A stretch of DNA of 64,000 bases from Paralithodes platypus (Eukaryota; Arthropoda; Malacostraca; Decapoda; Lithodidae), in NCBI GenBank assembly GCA_032716605.1, contig CM064495.1, positions 21,381,676 to 21,445,675 on the forward strand. The letters run 5' to 3'. The position numbers and the translations under genes are program-made. Under the pieces are notes generated by a model that was given only the letters and a program-made list of their open reading frames with translations, was not told the origin of the DNA and ran no database searches. This document shows, piece after piece, positions 1 to 10,755 of this stretch (within the stretch, counting starts at the first letter, position 1; each line of letters starts with the position of its first letter).

Positions 1-2049
1 CTTTCGGTTTAACTCTCCCTCTCTGTCCTTCCATCTCGCTCTCGTACACCCTCTTAGTCATTCTCTCACTTCCCATATGTTCCATATGGCCGATCCATCT
101 CAAGGTGTTCCTATTCACACTTTCCAGCACATCTACCTCCACACCACACCTCCTTCTTACTTCCTCATTTGTCAGTCTATCCCTTCATGTAACTCTGCAC
201 GCACTTCTCAAGTAACTCATTTCCACCCCTCTCACTCTTGGTCTGAGTCTCTCCACCAACGTCCATGCTTCGCTTCCTTAAGTCAGTGTCGGGATTACCA
301 CACTGTCATGCAAAGGCTTCTTCACTTCCATAATGACCACCCAATTTCTTGTTACTGCTTTCAGCGTTCCTGCAACCTCTTCCCCTGTTGCACCCTCTCC
401 CGCACTTCTTCATCCATAGTCCCATCTTTACTCAACACACTGCCCACATACTTATATGAGCTGACAATCTCCATAGCTTGACCTTTCAACTTCACCTCAC
501 ACTCTGTGGCTTCACCCCTTTCGAAGACCATAACCTTGCTCTTCCCCGCATTTACCTTCAAATTCCGTTTTTCGCACACTGCTCCAAACTCATTTACCAG
601 ACCCTACAACTCCCATTCATTATTGCTCATCAGAACTGTATCATCAGCAAACAGCAGTACATGTAGCTTCCACTCATTTCCCTCCCTTATCAGCGATACA
701 CCAACATCCACTGCTCTTCCTTGTATTTCTTTCATGACTCTATCTATATATACAGTAAACAACCACGGGGTCATCACACACCCCTGTTTCAACCCAATAT
801 TCAGATCAAAGAACTCGCTTTACTCATTCTCCACACGTACTGCCACCTTTGCACCCTCATACATGCTCTTCACTGCTTTCAGTAACTTGCCATCTACTCC
901 GTATATTCTAAGTACTTTTCACATACCTTCTCTATCAACTCTGTCATAGGCCTTCTCCAAATTCATAAAGGCAACATACAGCTTTTGTTACTTCTCCAGA
1001 TATTTCTTCACAACACATTTCAGGGTAAAAATCTGATCTACACATCCTCTTCCCTTCCTAAAACCGCCCTGCTCGTCACTTATCCATTTCTCTGTTCTCG
1101 CTATCACTCTCTCAATCATTACCCTACTGTACACCTTCCCTACTACGCTTAGAAGACATATTCCTCGGTGGTTACCACACACTCCTCTTTCCCCTTTACC
1201 CTTATATAGGGGGACCATTATGCCAGTCTTCCAGTCATCAGGTGCACTCACCTTCTCCCATGCTTGATTGCATATTTTCCATACCCATTCGATTAATATA
1301 TCTCACTCCATCTGTTCTTGGTGCTTTCCCCAACTTCACTCTTTTCATGGCTTCGTACACTTCTGACCTCCTGATCCTCACCTCCTCCTCCACTACTTCT
1401 CTTTGTCTCCCTCCCATACCCCATCCAACTATGTTTGCTGGCGTTTCATTCCTTAAATTTGGCAATTCGTTGAAGTACTCCCTCCATCTTTCGACTCTCG
1501 CTTGCTTCTCGGCTAGCACTCGCCCATTCTTATTATTCACACCCTTATTGTTTCCCTTGCTACCTTCCCTAGCTTTCTTGACTTCTTTCCAGAACAGTTT
1601 CTTACACTCCCTCCATTTTACACTCAGATTCCTTCAAAATTCCTCATCTACTCTCTTACTTTCCTTCACTACTCTCTTCACCACTCTCTTGTTCTCCAGG
1701 TATCTCGCTCGTTTCTGTCTCTCCAAATATTCCTTCCCTCTACTACCCAACAACTCTCTATATGCTTTCTTCTTGTCTTCCACAGCTATTTTTACCTTTT
1801 CTGTCCACCATGCTGTACCTTCACTCCTTTCATTCTTCTCCTTACTCCACACACCTCCTCACATGCTGCACAAATCTCTTCCTTAAACACTTTGCTCATC
1901 TCCTCCACCTCCTCCATGCCTTCCAGGTCAAACCTACCTAGTCGTCTTTCTACTGCTCTCCTGTACTCTTCCCTGATTTCCTCCTCCTGTAGCCTCTCCA
2001 CACTACTCGCCATTCCACCTTCCTCTCGCCTCCCTCTAGCTCTCCTCAC
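1..2049 (-). pseudogene. Linker, reverse transcriptase and C-terminal region of RTE-like LINE copy A
   Basis: The region between endonuclease and polymerase (1634-2049) is rich in Arg, Glu and Lys, with blocks such as RRLGRFDLEGMEEVEEM and EEICAACEEVCGV that recur at 53.2-53.4 kb in copy D. The polymerase follows in pieces: GKAPRTDGVRY near 1300, DWKTGIMVPLYKGKGERGVC near 1220, RKGRGCVDQIFTL near 1060, the FADD catalytic box near 640, and the KVNAGKSKVMVFERGE block near 530. Each piece is in a different frame. The C-terminal part carrying the WRDRQTNEEV-type block continues to the window edge. The long open frames on the opposite strand here are reverse-complement shadows. Confidence 0.8.
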
Positions 2050-2148
2050 CCACTTCTTTTGTGTCTTAGATTAAGCTACTACATAATGGTCAGACAGACC
2101 CCCTCCAATACACCCTAGCATCCAGCACAGATTTCTTCATTCGTTCAT

Positions 2149-2800
2149 TCACACATACAGTATATAATCAATCAGTGCCTTTCTCTCCACCACCATCTTA
2201 TTCTTATCCTTCTTCCTCCACACCACTTTCCATGTGTACCTGTGTATCATTCTGTGTCGGAAGACGGTGTTAGCTATCCACAGCCTCCTCCCCGTACATA
2301 CGTCCACAAGTTTACTACCATTTTCATTCACTTCTGACGGTAGCCCCCACCCTCCCACCACTCCATCAACTATATACATATCTATATGCATATCCCCAAT
2401 CAGAAATATTCTTTCGTTCTTGCCAAACTTATCCAGGCACGCCGCCACATTCACCCAGAACTCCTCTTTCTCTCTTACAGATTTATTCTCGGTCGGAGCA
2501 TAGACACACACAATCACCCACACACTCCTTGAACCCACAGACCCATAGTCTCTTACACGCTCCTTCCATTTGTTACTTACAAACAAACACGCACCTTCTC
2601 TCGCTACTCCCTCACTCACTCCAGCACACACACCCATTCCAAACTCCCACTCTCTCACATCTGTACACCTCTATTTGGTCTCAGTCATTCCACATTCATC
2701 CAGCCTGGCATTCACTAACACTTCTATGCAGGACCTCTCTCTCTTTTGTGTCATCATTTACGCCTCTCACATTCCAAGGCGCTATTCTAAGATTGTCCAT
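2149..2800 (-). pseudogene. Endonuclease (APE-type) domain of RTE-like LINE copy A
   Basis: The N-terminal apurinic-like endonuclease domain of copy A, which in active relatives nicks target DNA to prime reverse transcription. An ATG at 2800 begins a peptide reading MDNLRIAPWNVRGVNDDTKE, the usual start of these domains (N-x-R motif). The longest clean piece (2149-2658) contains the CVYAPTE and FLIGDMH blocks; the latter stands where GDxN is normal, so the Asn of the metal-binding motif is altered (GDMH). A frameshift separates the two pieces. The same region in copy D (51.9-52.9 kb) is disrupted by a minisatellite. This is a decayed transposon domain; I see no sign of a host gene. Confidence 0.8.
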
Positions 2801-2985
2801 AGTCGGTCGGGGTTTGTTAACATTAGGTCCGTCCACATCCGAGGCTGTTCGTTCGTTCTTCGTTGTAGTAAGTATTTTTCACGGGTGGGGGGTCGCAAGC
2901 CCACCGACTGAACCTCTTTAGTCGCCTGTTACGACATGCAGGAGGCACGTGGGGCATATTCTATCCCCTTACCCCAAGGAGCTGC

Positions 2986-3151
2986 TAATAACCTTGACTT
3001 AAATTGAATATGCAAGATAATTGGCTACCACCGCAATCTCAAAACAAAGTTGAAAATTATCGAAAATACAGTAGTAATTTAGCATTAGACATGCATACTA
3101 AGAACCAATACATTCTCAACAAGAGGAATCCATAGCACAGTGGATAGCATT
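2986..3151. other. Short AT-rich spacer between two LINEs
   Basis: No gene, tail or repeat unit recognised. It separates the 5' end of RTE copy A from the 3' end of the family J LINE. Confidence 0.4.
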
Positions 3152-3639
3152 TTGTTTATACATTTGTATTTCTCAGTGTACGGAGACAAAAGGCAAAGCT
3201 GCCTGTAACAAATGTCTTCCTCAAAGTTGAAATAGTAACAGACAGATAATTTCATGGTACGTTGGAGCCAAAATATTTGAACACATGGAGCTTGAAGCAA
3301 TTTAAGTTATAGGATCAGGGAAAGAGAGATTGAGGGAGAGAGTTCCAAAGCTTGTTGAGTAGAAGAAAGACTGGAAATATCGGATCACTCTTGAGCTAGA
3401 GAGTTGGACAGAATAGGGGTGGGAATGTGTTGAAAGGCGGGTTACCCTCATTCTCTATGAGGGAGGAGGTATACATAGAGAAGCTTCTGAAGAACACTGA
3501 TTATTGAAAAATTGGTAGTAGAGTTAAAGAGATGTAACATTGTGGCATGTAGAGAGAGGTTGTAGGGCATTAGTAATAGAAAGTTAGTTGATGAGTTGAA
3601 CAGTTTTTGACTCTACCCTTTCGAGAAATGCGCTATGGG
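3152..3639 (-). mobile_element. 3' part of family J (Jockey/CR1-like) LINE, split by an insertion
   Basis: Minus-strand 3' portion of a LINE whose uninterrupted relative lies at 38971-39721. Shared on the minus strand are the C-terminal coding region and the 3' untranslated segment with its 'cttttgtctcc' block. At its 5' side the homology stops abruptly near 3640, where the PHD-finger LINE begins, and resumes at about 4919. This is therefore the downstream half of one element. The frame is decayed. Confidence 0.75.
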
Positions 3640-4918
3640 TGGAACATACATACATACATACATAAAATGTTAAGACTGAGTGCTCCACACATACGTGCAG
3701 TTTCAGTCTCTTGTCCTAATGGTGGCATTCCAGGTAACCCTGTTAAGGGCTGCTTCACTTGTCAAGTTTTTTAATTTGAGATCGGCACGTATAGTCTGAT
3801 CCCAGGTCTTCCTCGATCCACCCCTTGGTGCAGCTCCCTCCACAATCACAGACCTGCATTTTTTCACCCAATTTTGTTCATCCATTCTCTCCATTTGTCC
3901 ATACCATCCCAGTCTACTTGTACGCATCACCTCGCATAATACTCTTTATACCTAAGCGTCTCCTCAGCTCATCATTTGTTATTCTATCCTGCAGCCTGGC
4001 CCCACACATCCATCTCACCATTCTCATCTCACTACGTTCCATTCTGTTGACATCCTCTACTTTAACGGCCCATGTTTCTGAGGCATACATCATTGCACTT
4101 CTAATACATGAGGCATACACCTTTCCCTTCAGGGTGAGAGGCATTCTTTTCATGGTCAGAATTGGCAGCAGTTCTCTGAACATCCCCCAGCCACATCTAA
4201 TTCTAGCAACAGTGGTAGCCTCGGCCCCACCACTGGCAGAGATGGTATCTCCTAGGTAACAAAACTTGTCCATCAGCTCCAATGACTCATTTCCAAAATT
4301 CACAGCCATAGGATCATCACTTAACACAAGCTCGCCTTTGCACACTTCGCACTCAAATTTAACTATTTCTGACTTATCCTTTGGCAGGGGTCCTTTTATT
4401 CTACTACAGCGCTTACTCCCATGGTGCACCCAACATCGACAGATGCTACATCGAATTGAGTTAGCGCCCACACCCTTTCCACACACTGCACATGGGTATG
4501 CACCGCTCTTTTCCACATTGCCTCGTCTCAATCTACAGTGCATAACCTTGGTTGTGTTAATATTGACTCTTAAACCCTTGCTCGCCATGCCCTCTCTCCA
4601 TCTTCTGAATTTGGCCTCAGCATCTTGCATATTGTCAGCTATTAGGACTAAAATCGTCTGCATAAAACAGTTCCAACAGGAGTCCGCCTCTAAAAACTCT
4701 AGACAGTACCTCCAGGACCATAATGAAGAGGAGGGGGCTTAACACTGAACCCTGATGAACTCCAACACGGACTGTGAACTTATCACTCAGTACACATTTC
4801 ACCCTCACCGGAGTTCGCAAATCCTCATACATCTTCATTATCACACACACCAGCCACTCTTCCACACCAAGTTTCCTCATAGCCCACTGCACAACATCTC
4901 TAGGCACCCTGTCAAAGG
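3640..4918 (-). mobile_element. 5'-truncated LINE with PHD-like finger, inserted into family J LINE
   Basis: A second, unrelated LINE lies in the same orientation inside the family J element. Its 3' end is the (ATAC)n run at 3645-3663, which reads (TATG)n on its own strand, a normal kind of LINE tail. Its 5' end is a truncation near 4918, starting within a PFDRVPRDVVQWAMRKLG block of the polymerase. The flanks on both sides match contiguous sequence around 39480 of another family J copy, so the insertion is well defined. I see no convincing target-site duplication. Confidence 0.82.
3703..4907 (-). pseudogene. Reverse transcriptase C-terminal half with embedded PHD-like zinc finger
   Basis: Three frame-shifted pieces together represent the polymerase and C-terminal region of a LINE. 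Piece 1 (4635-4907) has VHQGSVLSPLLFIMVLEVLS and the catalytic FYADD box. Piece 2 (3914-4663) continues with ADNMQDAEAKFRRW, then a cysteine-rich module PCAVCGKGVGANSIRCSIC followed by WVHH and a later FECEVC, which is a PHD-like Cys4-His-Cys3 pattern. It then runs into MDKFCYLGDTISASGG and the ASETWAV thumb block. Piece 3 (3703-3930) is the C-terminal RLGWYGQMERMD block. The finger therefore sits between the YADD box and the thumb. I have seen this arrangement in uncharacterised invertebrate LINE proteins. The copy is inactive through frameshifts and 5' truncation. Confidence 0.8.
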
Positions 4919-7445
4919 GTCCCTACACATGCAAGTAATACTCGATGCATGGGTGCACTGTGCACCCTATACAGAGCAAGAAGCTGTGCGGGGGTGAAGA
5001 ACCCACGGGGATGGTTGAGCACACCTAACTTCTGGTAAGCTATTGTAGCAAGAGTGGTAATAAGATCTTTCCAAGAAAGGGCAGGAGAAAAAGAAACCCA
5101 AAGAACACTGAGAGAAGATGGAGGGTTGAATTGTGTATTGGTGAAGAGATAGGGATAGTCGTGTGGAGGATTGTGATGGGTAGATAGATGGAGAAATTGG
5201 GTTTTGGAAGCATTGAAAGTAAGGAGATTTTCTCTTCCTCGATTGAAATTAGTTAATAGATCAGAACATAGGTGTGCTATGGCCTTATCATGTGAATTTT
5301 GGAGTAATTGCATTGTGGATCATTGTGGAAAACTAGTTGAATAGTGTAAGGTATAATCAGCATATGAGTGAATAGGATTAGAGGTACAATTGAGAAAATC
5401 ATTAATGAGTATTAGAAAGAGAACAGGATACAGGACAGAATCCTGAAGAACACCAGAGCTGAAAGGTTGAGGAAGTGAGCGATGGCCGTGCACAACCGCA
5501 GATATGGAATGGCCAGAAAGGAAAAACAGATAAAGGCACAGGTGGAGGGATACAAACTGAAGGAGGGTAGTTTAGAAATTTGAGATTTTTGTCAGACTCA
5601 ATTGAATGCTTTCAATATGTCTAGAACAATAGAAAAGGTTTCACCAAAGTCCCGAAAGGAGCATGACCAAGAGTTAGTAAGATAAGAAAGATCACCAGTA
5701 GAACGGCTCTTAGGGAAACTGTATCTCCTGTATCTCCTGTATCCTGTATCTCCATACAGGTGATCTGAAATCAGATTATGGGAAGACAAATACTTAAGAA
5801 ATTTTGAATTAAGAATAGATTTATATACTTTAGAGATACAAGGAATGAGAGTAATTAGACAATAGTTTGAGGTTGGAGAGCGGTCTCCCTTCTTTAGGAC
5901 AGGTTGAATGAGAGCAAACTTCCAGCAAGAAGTGAAGATGTTAGAGGAAAGACAGAGATGAAAAACTTTGCCTAGGTAGGGAGTCAACACGGAAGAACAG
6001 TTTTTGAGTACAACAGGAGGAACACTATCCGGTATGAATGCCTTCTTGCTATAAAGCCCAGAGAAGGGAGAAAGTACATCCTAAGAAGCGATTAGGATAT
6101 TAGGCATAAGCAAGAGAGAGATGGGTGGAGAGGGAGGAATTGCATCGGAATCATCGAAGGTGGCGGTTTTAGCAAAACATTTAGTGAAGAGTTCATCTTT
6201 ATCAAAGGAAGAAGTGACGGTGTTGCCATTAGAGTGAAAAAGTGGAGGGAAAGACGATGAAGTAAAATTATTTAAGAGGTTTTTGGCTAGGTGTCAGAAA
6301 GCTTAGGAAGAACTAGAGTTGAAAAATTCAGAGCATTTATTATTGATGAAAGGGTTTATGGCGAGTCGAAAAACAGATATGGCTTGATTCTGGGCAGAAA
6401 CAATAGAAAGTACGAGATTCGTGAGTTTAAAGGGGATGATGCCATTTGCATGCTTCCTCCAGTAGTAGTAACAAACGTGAGTAAACCAAGATATTTTTGC
6501 ATTAGACTGAGATAAATAAATAGGAATGTATGTCTCCATCCCCGAGATTATTACCTCAGTAATGCGTTCAGCACACTTCGAGGGTGCCTGGCTATGGAAG
6601 CAAAAAACATTCCATCGGAAATCAAACAAGTACTGCCGAAGAGCCTCCCAGTCAGCAGCGGCAAAATTCTACAAGCACCGGCAGCTGGGAGGATTGGATG
6701 GCCATACTGGAGAGATAGAACAGGTAACAGAGATAAGGTTATGATCTGAGGAGCTCAATGTAAGCAGAAGGTTTAAAAGGTAGAAATAAGTCAAGGATGT
6801 TGGGCTGATCTCCATGGCAGTCAGGGACACAAGTAGGGGGCTCTAGGTCATTTTGGATAGACAAGATGTAGGCTAGTTCACCAGGTTGGTTAGTGAATTG
6901 ATAGGACAGCAGTTGGCGGTGGTGAATATTGAAATCTCCAAAGATGAAGATTTCAGAGAAAGGGGAGGTTGATAGGATGTGTTCCTTTTTAGAGTTTAGA
7001 TAGTCAAACATTTGAGGAAATTCAGTCAAGTTAGGGGATAGATAGACAGCACAGAAATAATTAGCTTAAGATTGACAGGAAAATTTGAGCCAGAGAGTTG
7101 AGAATTCAGACGAATTTGAGTCGGAAACACGAGAGCAGGTAAATTTGTTGTGCACATGTACACACCATCTACCTTTGGCTTGGAATCTAAGATATATAAA
7201 GTAGGAGAGAAGGGGCTGCTGGCAGTTGCTTCAGACAACTGAGTCTCGGTGAGGAAAAGAAGATCAGGTTTATTGGAGGAGTGGTGGTGTTCAACAGAGG
7301 GAAAATTAGAGGAAAAGCCGCGGATATTGCAAAAGTTGAAAGTAAGTGTGCCACGCCGTGGTCCAGAGCATTTCTAGGCGTTGTTTGGGGAAGGACGAGT
7401 GAATGTTAGGGGCATTTATGGTCTCCCTCCTGGGGGTTCTATGAA
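4919..7445 (-). mobile_element. 5' part of family J (Jockey/CR1-like) LINE
   Basis: The upstream half of the element whose 3' part is at 3152-3639. On the minus strand the order is a 5' leader (about 7445-7350), an endonuclease domain, then reverse transcriptase. Endonuclease marks are NFCNIRG near 7340, LLFLTETQLSEA near 7250, IFGDFNIHH near 6940 and an SDHNLI motif near 6750. Polymerase marks are the FALIQPVLKKGDRSP block near 5900, a SKVYKSILNSKFLKYLSSHN block near 5810, and LLTFNASKTQFLHLSTHHN near 5230. Numerous stops and frameshifts make it a fossil. Such elements are very common in crab genomes by my recollection. Confidence 0.8.
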
Positions 7446-8961
7446 GGCCTATTTAACACCATTATAAGCGTGGCAGATTACGGAATAGAAGATCGTCAGC
7501 TTGAGTCTTTCTCAATCTCTAAGGGTTATTTTGAAGTAATCTAAACGTCCCAATACTTCTACAGTATCCTAAGTGCACCGACATTTATAATGATTACCCC
7601 CAATATCATTATCAAATGGCAACAGAGCAGATGCCTGGCCAAATATTAAAATGATCTGGTTACTCTCATCCAAATTATGTGTCGTGTATAAAAAAAGGTT
7701 TCGCCATCTAGTACAGGGAAAATGAAACAACTAACAGCTTAATTTGATTATCTCATGACCTAGCAAGAGTTACAGAATACTGAATATGGTATGGTCCCGA
7801 GGTTGAGAAATACTGTAAATAAAACACACGCTGCTAAAATTGTTCATGTACTATCGGTATAAAAATACTGGTGTCATGGTGATGTTATTGATCCAGGTGT
7901 TCATCAGCCTGACGCCTGTCGTCACTATAATCCTTCTCACTACTCTACGGATTGCTCACTACATTTCAGTAACATTTAGCCAAGTTCACTTTAAGTTCAT
8001 TTAGGTTTGTTTTGCTAAGATTAGTTTAGTTCAAATGATTTGTGTTTTGTCTTGCTTAGATTAGTTCAGTTTAAATTAGTTTAATATAGTTTAGTTCAGT
8101 TCATTTCAAGTCAGTTCAAGTCACTTCAGGGCCGCACTTCCTTCAGTCCATCAACTTAAATTGGATTTGACATCTTCTTATGTATGTTTTGATGTCATTG
8201 CTAATGAGGCAGACACTAAATATCACTTAAGCTCAGATTCCAATATCCCATATTTTAATTTTGAGTAGATGTGCCATTCTTATCTATAAATTGCATTATA
8301 CTGTATTACGGCGGAGAGGGATTATGGGTGTGTAACTTGTAAAATTAATCAAAACAAGAATAGTCTTATATTGTATTCAAGTTACTAGTGACTATACATT
8401 GTATTTAATATAAAGATTATTTATAAAAAAACAAAATTACGGAAAAGGTAGCTTAACTCATAGTTAGAAATAATGACCTCTCCTAGCTCTGACAATAGCT
8501 GGTGTTTTGTGAGGCATATCTTGACTAATACACTAAAATTATGTTGTGCATTCAGTATTTCCACTTGTTATCACATTAAAAATAAACAAATGCGTCCATT
8601 TCTTATAACAGTGTGAGATTAATATAGAAGAGTTCCCTGGAGCCTTCCTTACCAGATGTTGTCATTACTCTGATAGTGACGTCCCTATTTGACCACAAGT
8701 CGAAAACCAAAGGACCGCCGTTTAACAAAATTAATATAAACACCATGTGAGGAGGAGCACTTTCTTGAAAACGTTTCGCATATAGCTTCATTAGGCCAAT
8801 GACATACACCAGAATATTTTACAACTAAATGGGAGGGAGGTAGGGGGGAGGAGATTAGAGTTGGCGAGTATATTCATGAAGAAGTCACTGATTGGTGCGG
8901 TCAGTAATATAAGTAATAAGCTACCAACACAGTCAGTTCTCCGATATGTTAGTAATCTTCT
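7446..8961. other. AT-rich sequence without recognisable gene
   Basis: No coding region supported. A low-complexity patch at about 7980-8130 is built from short variants of 'ttagtttagttcag' and 'cagttcaagtca'. The remainder is unremarkable AT-rich DNA. Confidence 0.4.
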
Positions 8962-9449
8962 TTAACCCTTAATTAGCGGCGAGCAACATAAGTCGAGTTA
9001 AATAAAGCTGGACTATTTGGCGGTGCTCGACATATATCGTGTGGCAATTTCAGCACGTAATGTTGCTGAGAGAGAGAGACAAGTGGTGGTAGGAGAGTAG
9101 CGAGCGTATGACTGCTCCAGACCACCGCGGCGAACCTACTGACACGAATCCCACCTCCTCCCTCCCTCTCTCACTCGCTATATACGGAATTGTATGGGGA
9201 AAGTGCCTAATTACATGCTTTTTGCACTCGCGTTGCACGGTTATTGCAAGAAAACTAGCCATCATAAAAGGATCGTTATGGTGTCATTCGAAAGCTCTGT
9301 TTATGCCCTTTCAGGGATAGATACTTGTTTTACGTTCTGGGTCTTATTTAGGCATGAAAATGATCACGTAAACAGCCCTATTTTGGCTAAAAACACCCCG
9401 CTGGGCGGTACATATAAATAAACCGCATAGGCCGCTCGTAAGGTGTTAA
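8962..9449. mobile_element. TTAA-flanked inverted-repeat element (MITE)
   Basis: Bounded by TTAA at 8962-8965 and 9446-9449. The ends are an imperfect inverted pair: left TTAACCCTTAATTAGCGGCG against the reverse complement of the right end, TTAACACCTTACGAGCGGCC. No transposase inside. Size and TTAA target duplication fit nonautonomous piggyBac-like or Kolobok-like elements. Confidence 0.5.
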
Positions 9450-9455
9450 TTAATA

Positions 9456-10440
9456 TTATTAGTTGACCTTTGACCTTGACCTGTTACCTTAACCTTTATG
9501 CGTTTTATTTTGTTTTATTTTTTTGCATTGACGTTGTCCTGACAAATCATATAAGCTTGCCGAATTAGATTAAAACTCATCAGTTCGTTTCAGATATATT
9601 AACCCGGCAAAGACTAGACTATGGTATTGGAAACATCCCGCCATGCGGAGGTATTTTGTTTCATTCCCGACGAAAATTGTCATTTTACCATAAATATCGT
9701 TATTACTTATTCATATACGCATATGTAGGATTGGTAGCAAGTAATGGAGGGGAATTATCTCACCTAATCACATATTGCTTTGTTTTAAGTGTCACTGGGG
9801 TGTTAACACATTTTTTTTTTAGGCCTTGGATCTTATGAGGACCTTTGCCCACCAAACCTCTTATGAGGATTTTTGCCTTTCTCGGGTTAATAGAATAGTT
9901 GACCATGACCTGTGATCTTCATTTTATCTTGAACTTTATATGTCTCAAAATTAACTTTATATTTTTAATTTAAAGTGCAACTATATCTCAGGAAAATTTG
10001 TTAAGTTTGCATGAATAATAAAGTCATTAGCATATTGACCATATATAACCTTGCCCTGTGACCTTGACCTTTCAAATTAAATTTTAGATTATTTTGTATG
10101 ACCTTAGCCTAGGTATTCCAAATATACATGATAAGCCTAGTGATAATAAAATAATTAGTAAAAGAAATACTAGTAAAAATCACATTTTGACCTTGACCTT
10201 ACCCTTTAGAATATTTATCTAAAATTTGGTTAAAATTATAGCAATGTTATTAGTAATTTTTGTAGAAAAATTAAGAAATTTGAGTTAAATAATATACATA
10301 TGCAAATTTGACCATATATTTAACCTTGACCTTTGACCTTAACCTCTAAGTAAAATTTACATTTTCCTTTTCGACTGACCATAGAATTAACCAAATGGAT
10401 AGACTTGTGAAATGTTGTGAAAATCCCAAGAACGGTCTAG
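9456..10440. repeat. AT-rich repeat region with clustered TGACCTTGACCTT motifs
   Basis: At least four clusters of TGACCTT-type direct repeats occur, near 9464-9492, 10060-10075, 10187-10202 and 10322-10345, separated by AT-rich DNA. Looser variants lie near 9900 and 10030. The region ends with an 'agagagacaggcggacgacg' segment of a kind I associate with dispersed invertebrate repeats. TGACCTTGA is the reverse complement of TCAAGGTCA, a monomeric nuclear-receptor site, but the dispersed-repeat explanation is simpler. Confidence 0.5.
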
Positions 10441-10532
10441 GAGGAGTTTACAGAGAGACAGGCGGACGACGAACAAGATGACTGGTGGTGCACAGTATAC
10501 AGGCGGGATTTGTGTGCCCGATAATACTCTGC

Positions 10533-10667
10533 ATAACCCCTTCTGTACCAGCGACGTCTTTGTAATAATAGTTTAGCTATATTTAGACGACTTTGTGCAG
10601 TTTAGGAAGGATATAGGATAGCTAAAAGGATAAATTGAGATAGTCTGTAGCTTTTTAATTGGTAGAC
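10533..10667. mobile_element. Left half of a TTAA-type MITE interrupted by a LINE
   Basis: Begins at a degenerate TTAA (ATAA) near 10533 and contains the 'gcagtttaggaagga' core found in the near-intact relative at 14102-14315. The matching inverted end is at 13884-13971. The 2A-bearing LINE interrupts the element directly after TAGAC (10663-10667). Confidence 0.65.
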
Positions 10668-10755
10668 CCCCTGGATATGGTGTCTTTGGGGCTTGTTTTA
10701 TACCTTACCCAGATGTGATGGCTCCGTCTGGGTCGACCTGTTTATATCCATCTTT

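Larger units (their letters stand above)
1..2985 (-). mobile_element. RTE-like LINE copy A (runs off left edge, degenerate)
   Basis: Minus-strand non-LTR retrotransposon with endonuclease then reverse transcriptase in the usual order. Protein pieces match copies B to E in this window: the NHRGICLLSVVGKVYSR block, the RKGRGCVDQIFTL block and the LLFADDTVLMSNN catalytic block. The 5' end is near 2985, just before a G+C-rich leader. The 3' end lies outside the window: base 1 aligns with about 59033 of copy E, so roughly 150 bp including the GATA tail is missing. Many frameshifts break the frame, so it is not functional as it stands. RTE assignment rests on the CFDP2-like endonuclease and the short GATA tails of sister copies. 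Confidence 0.88.

Noticed and set aside
77..1886. Plus-strand frames rich in Ser, Thr, Pro and His
   Set aside because: Antisense shadows of the RTE-like polymerase; the same shadows recur opposite copies B to E.
10693..10755. Start of the 2A LINE protein at a TTG at 10693
   Set aside because: A non-AUG start is unlikely in an animal transposon; the first in-frame ATG is 10756 and precedes a good hydrophobic leader.
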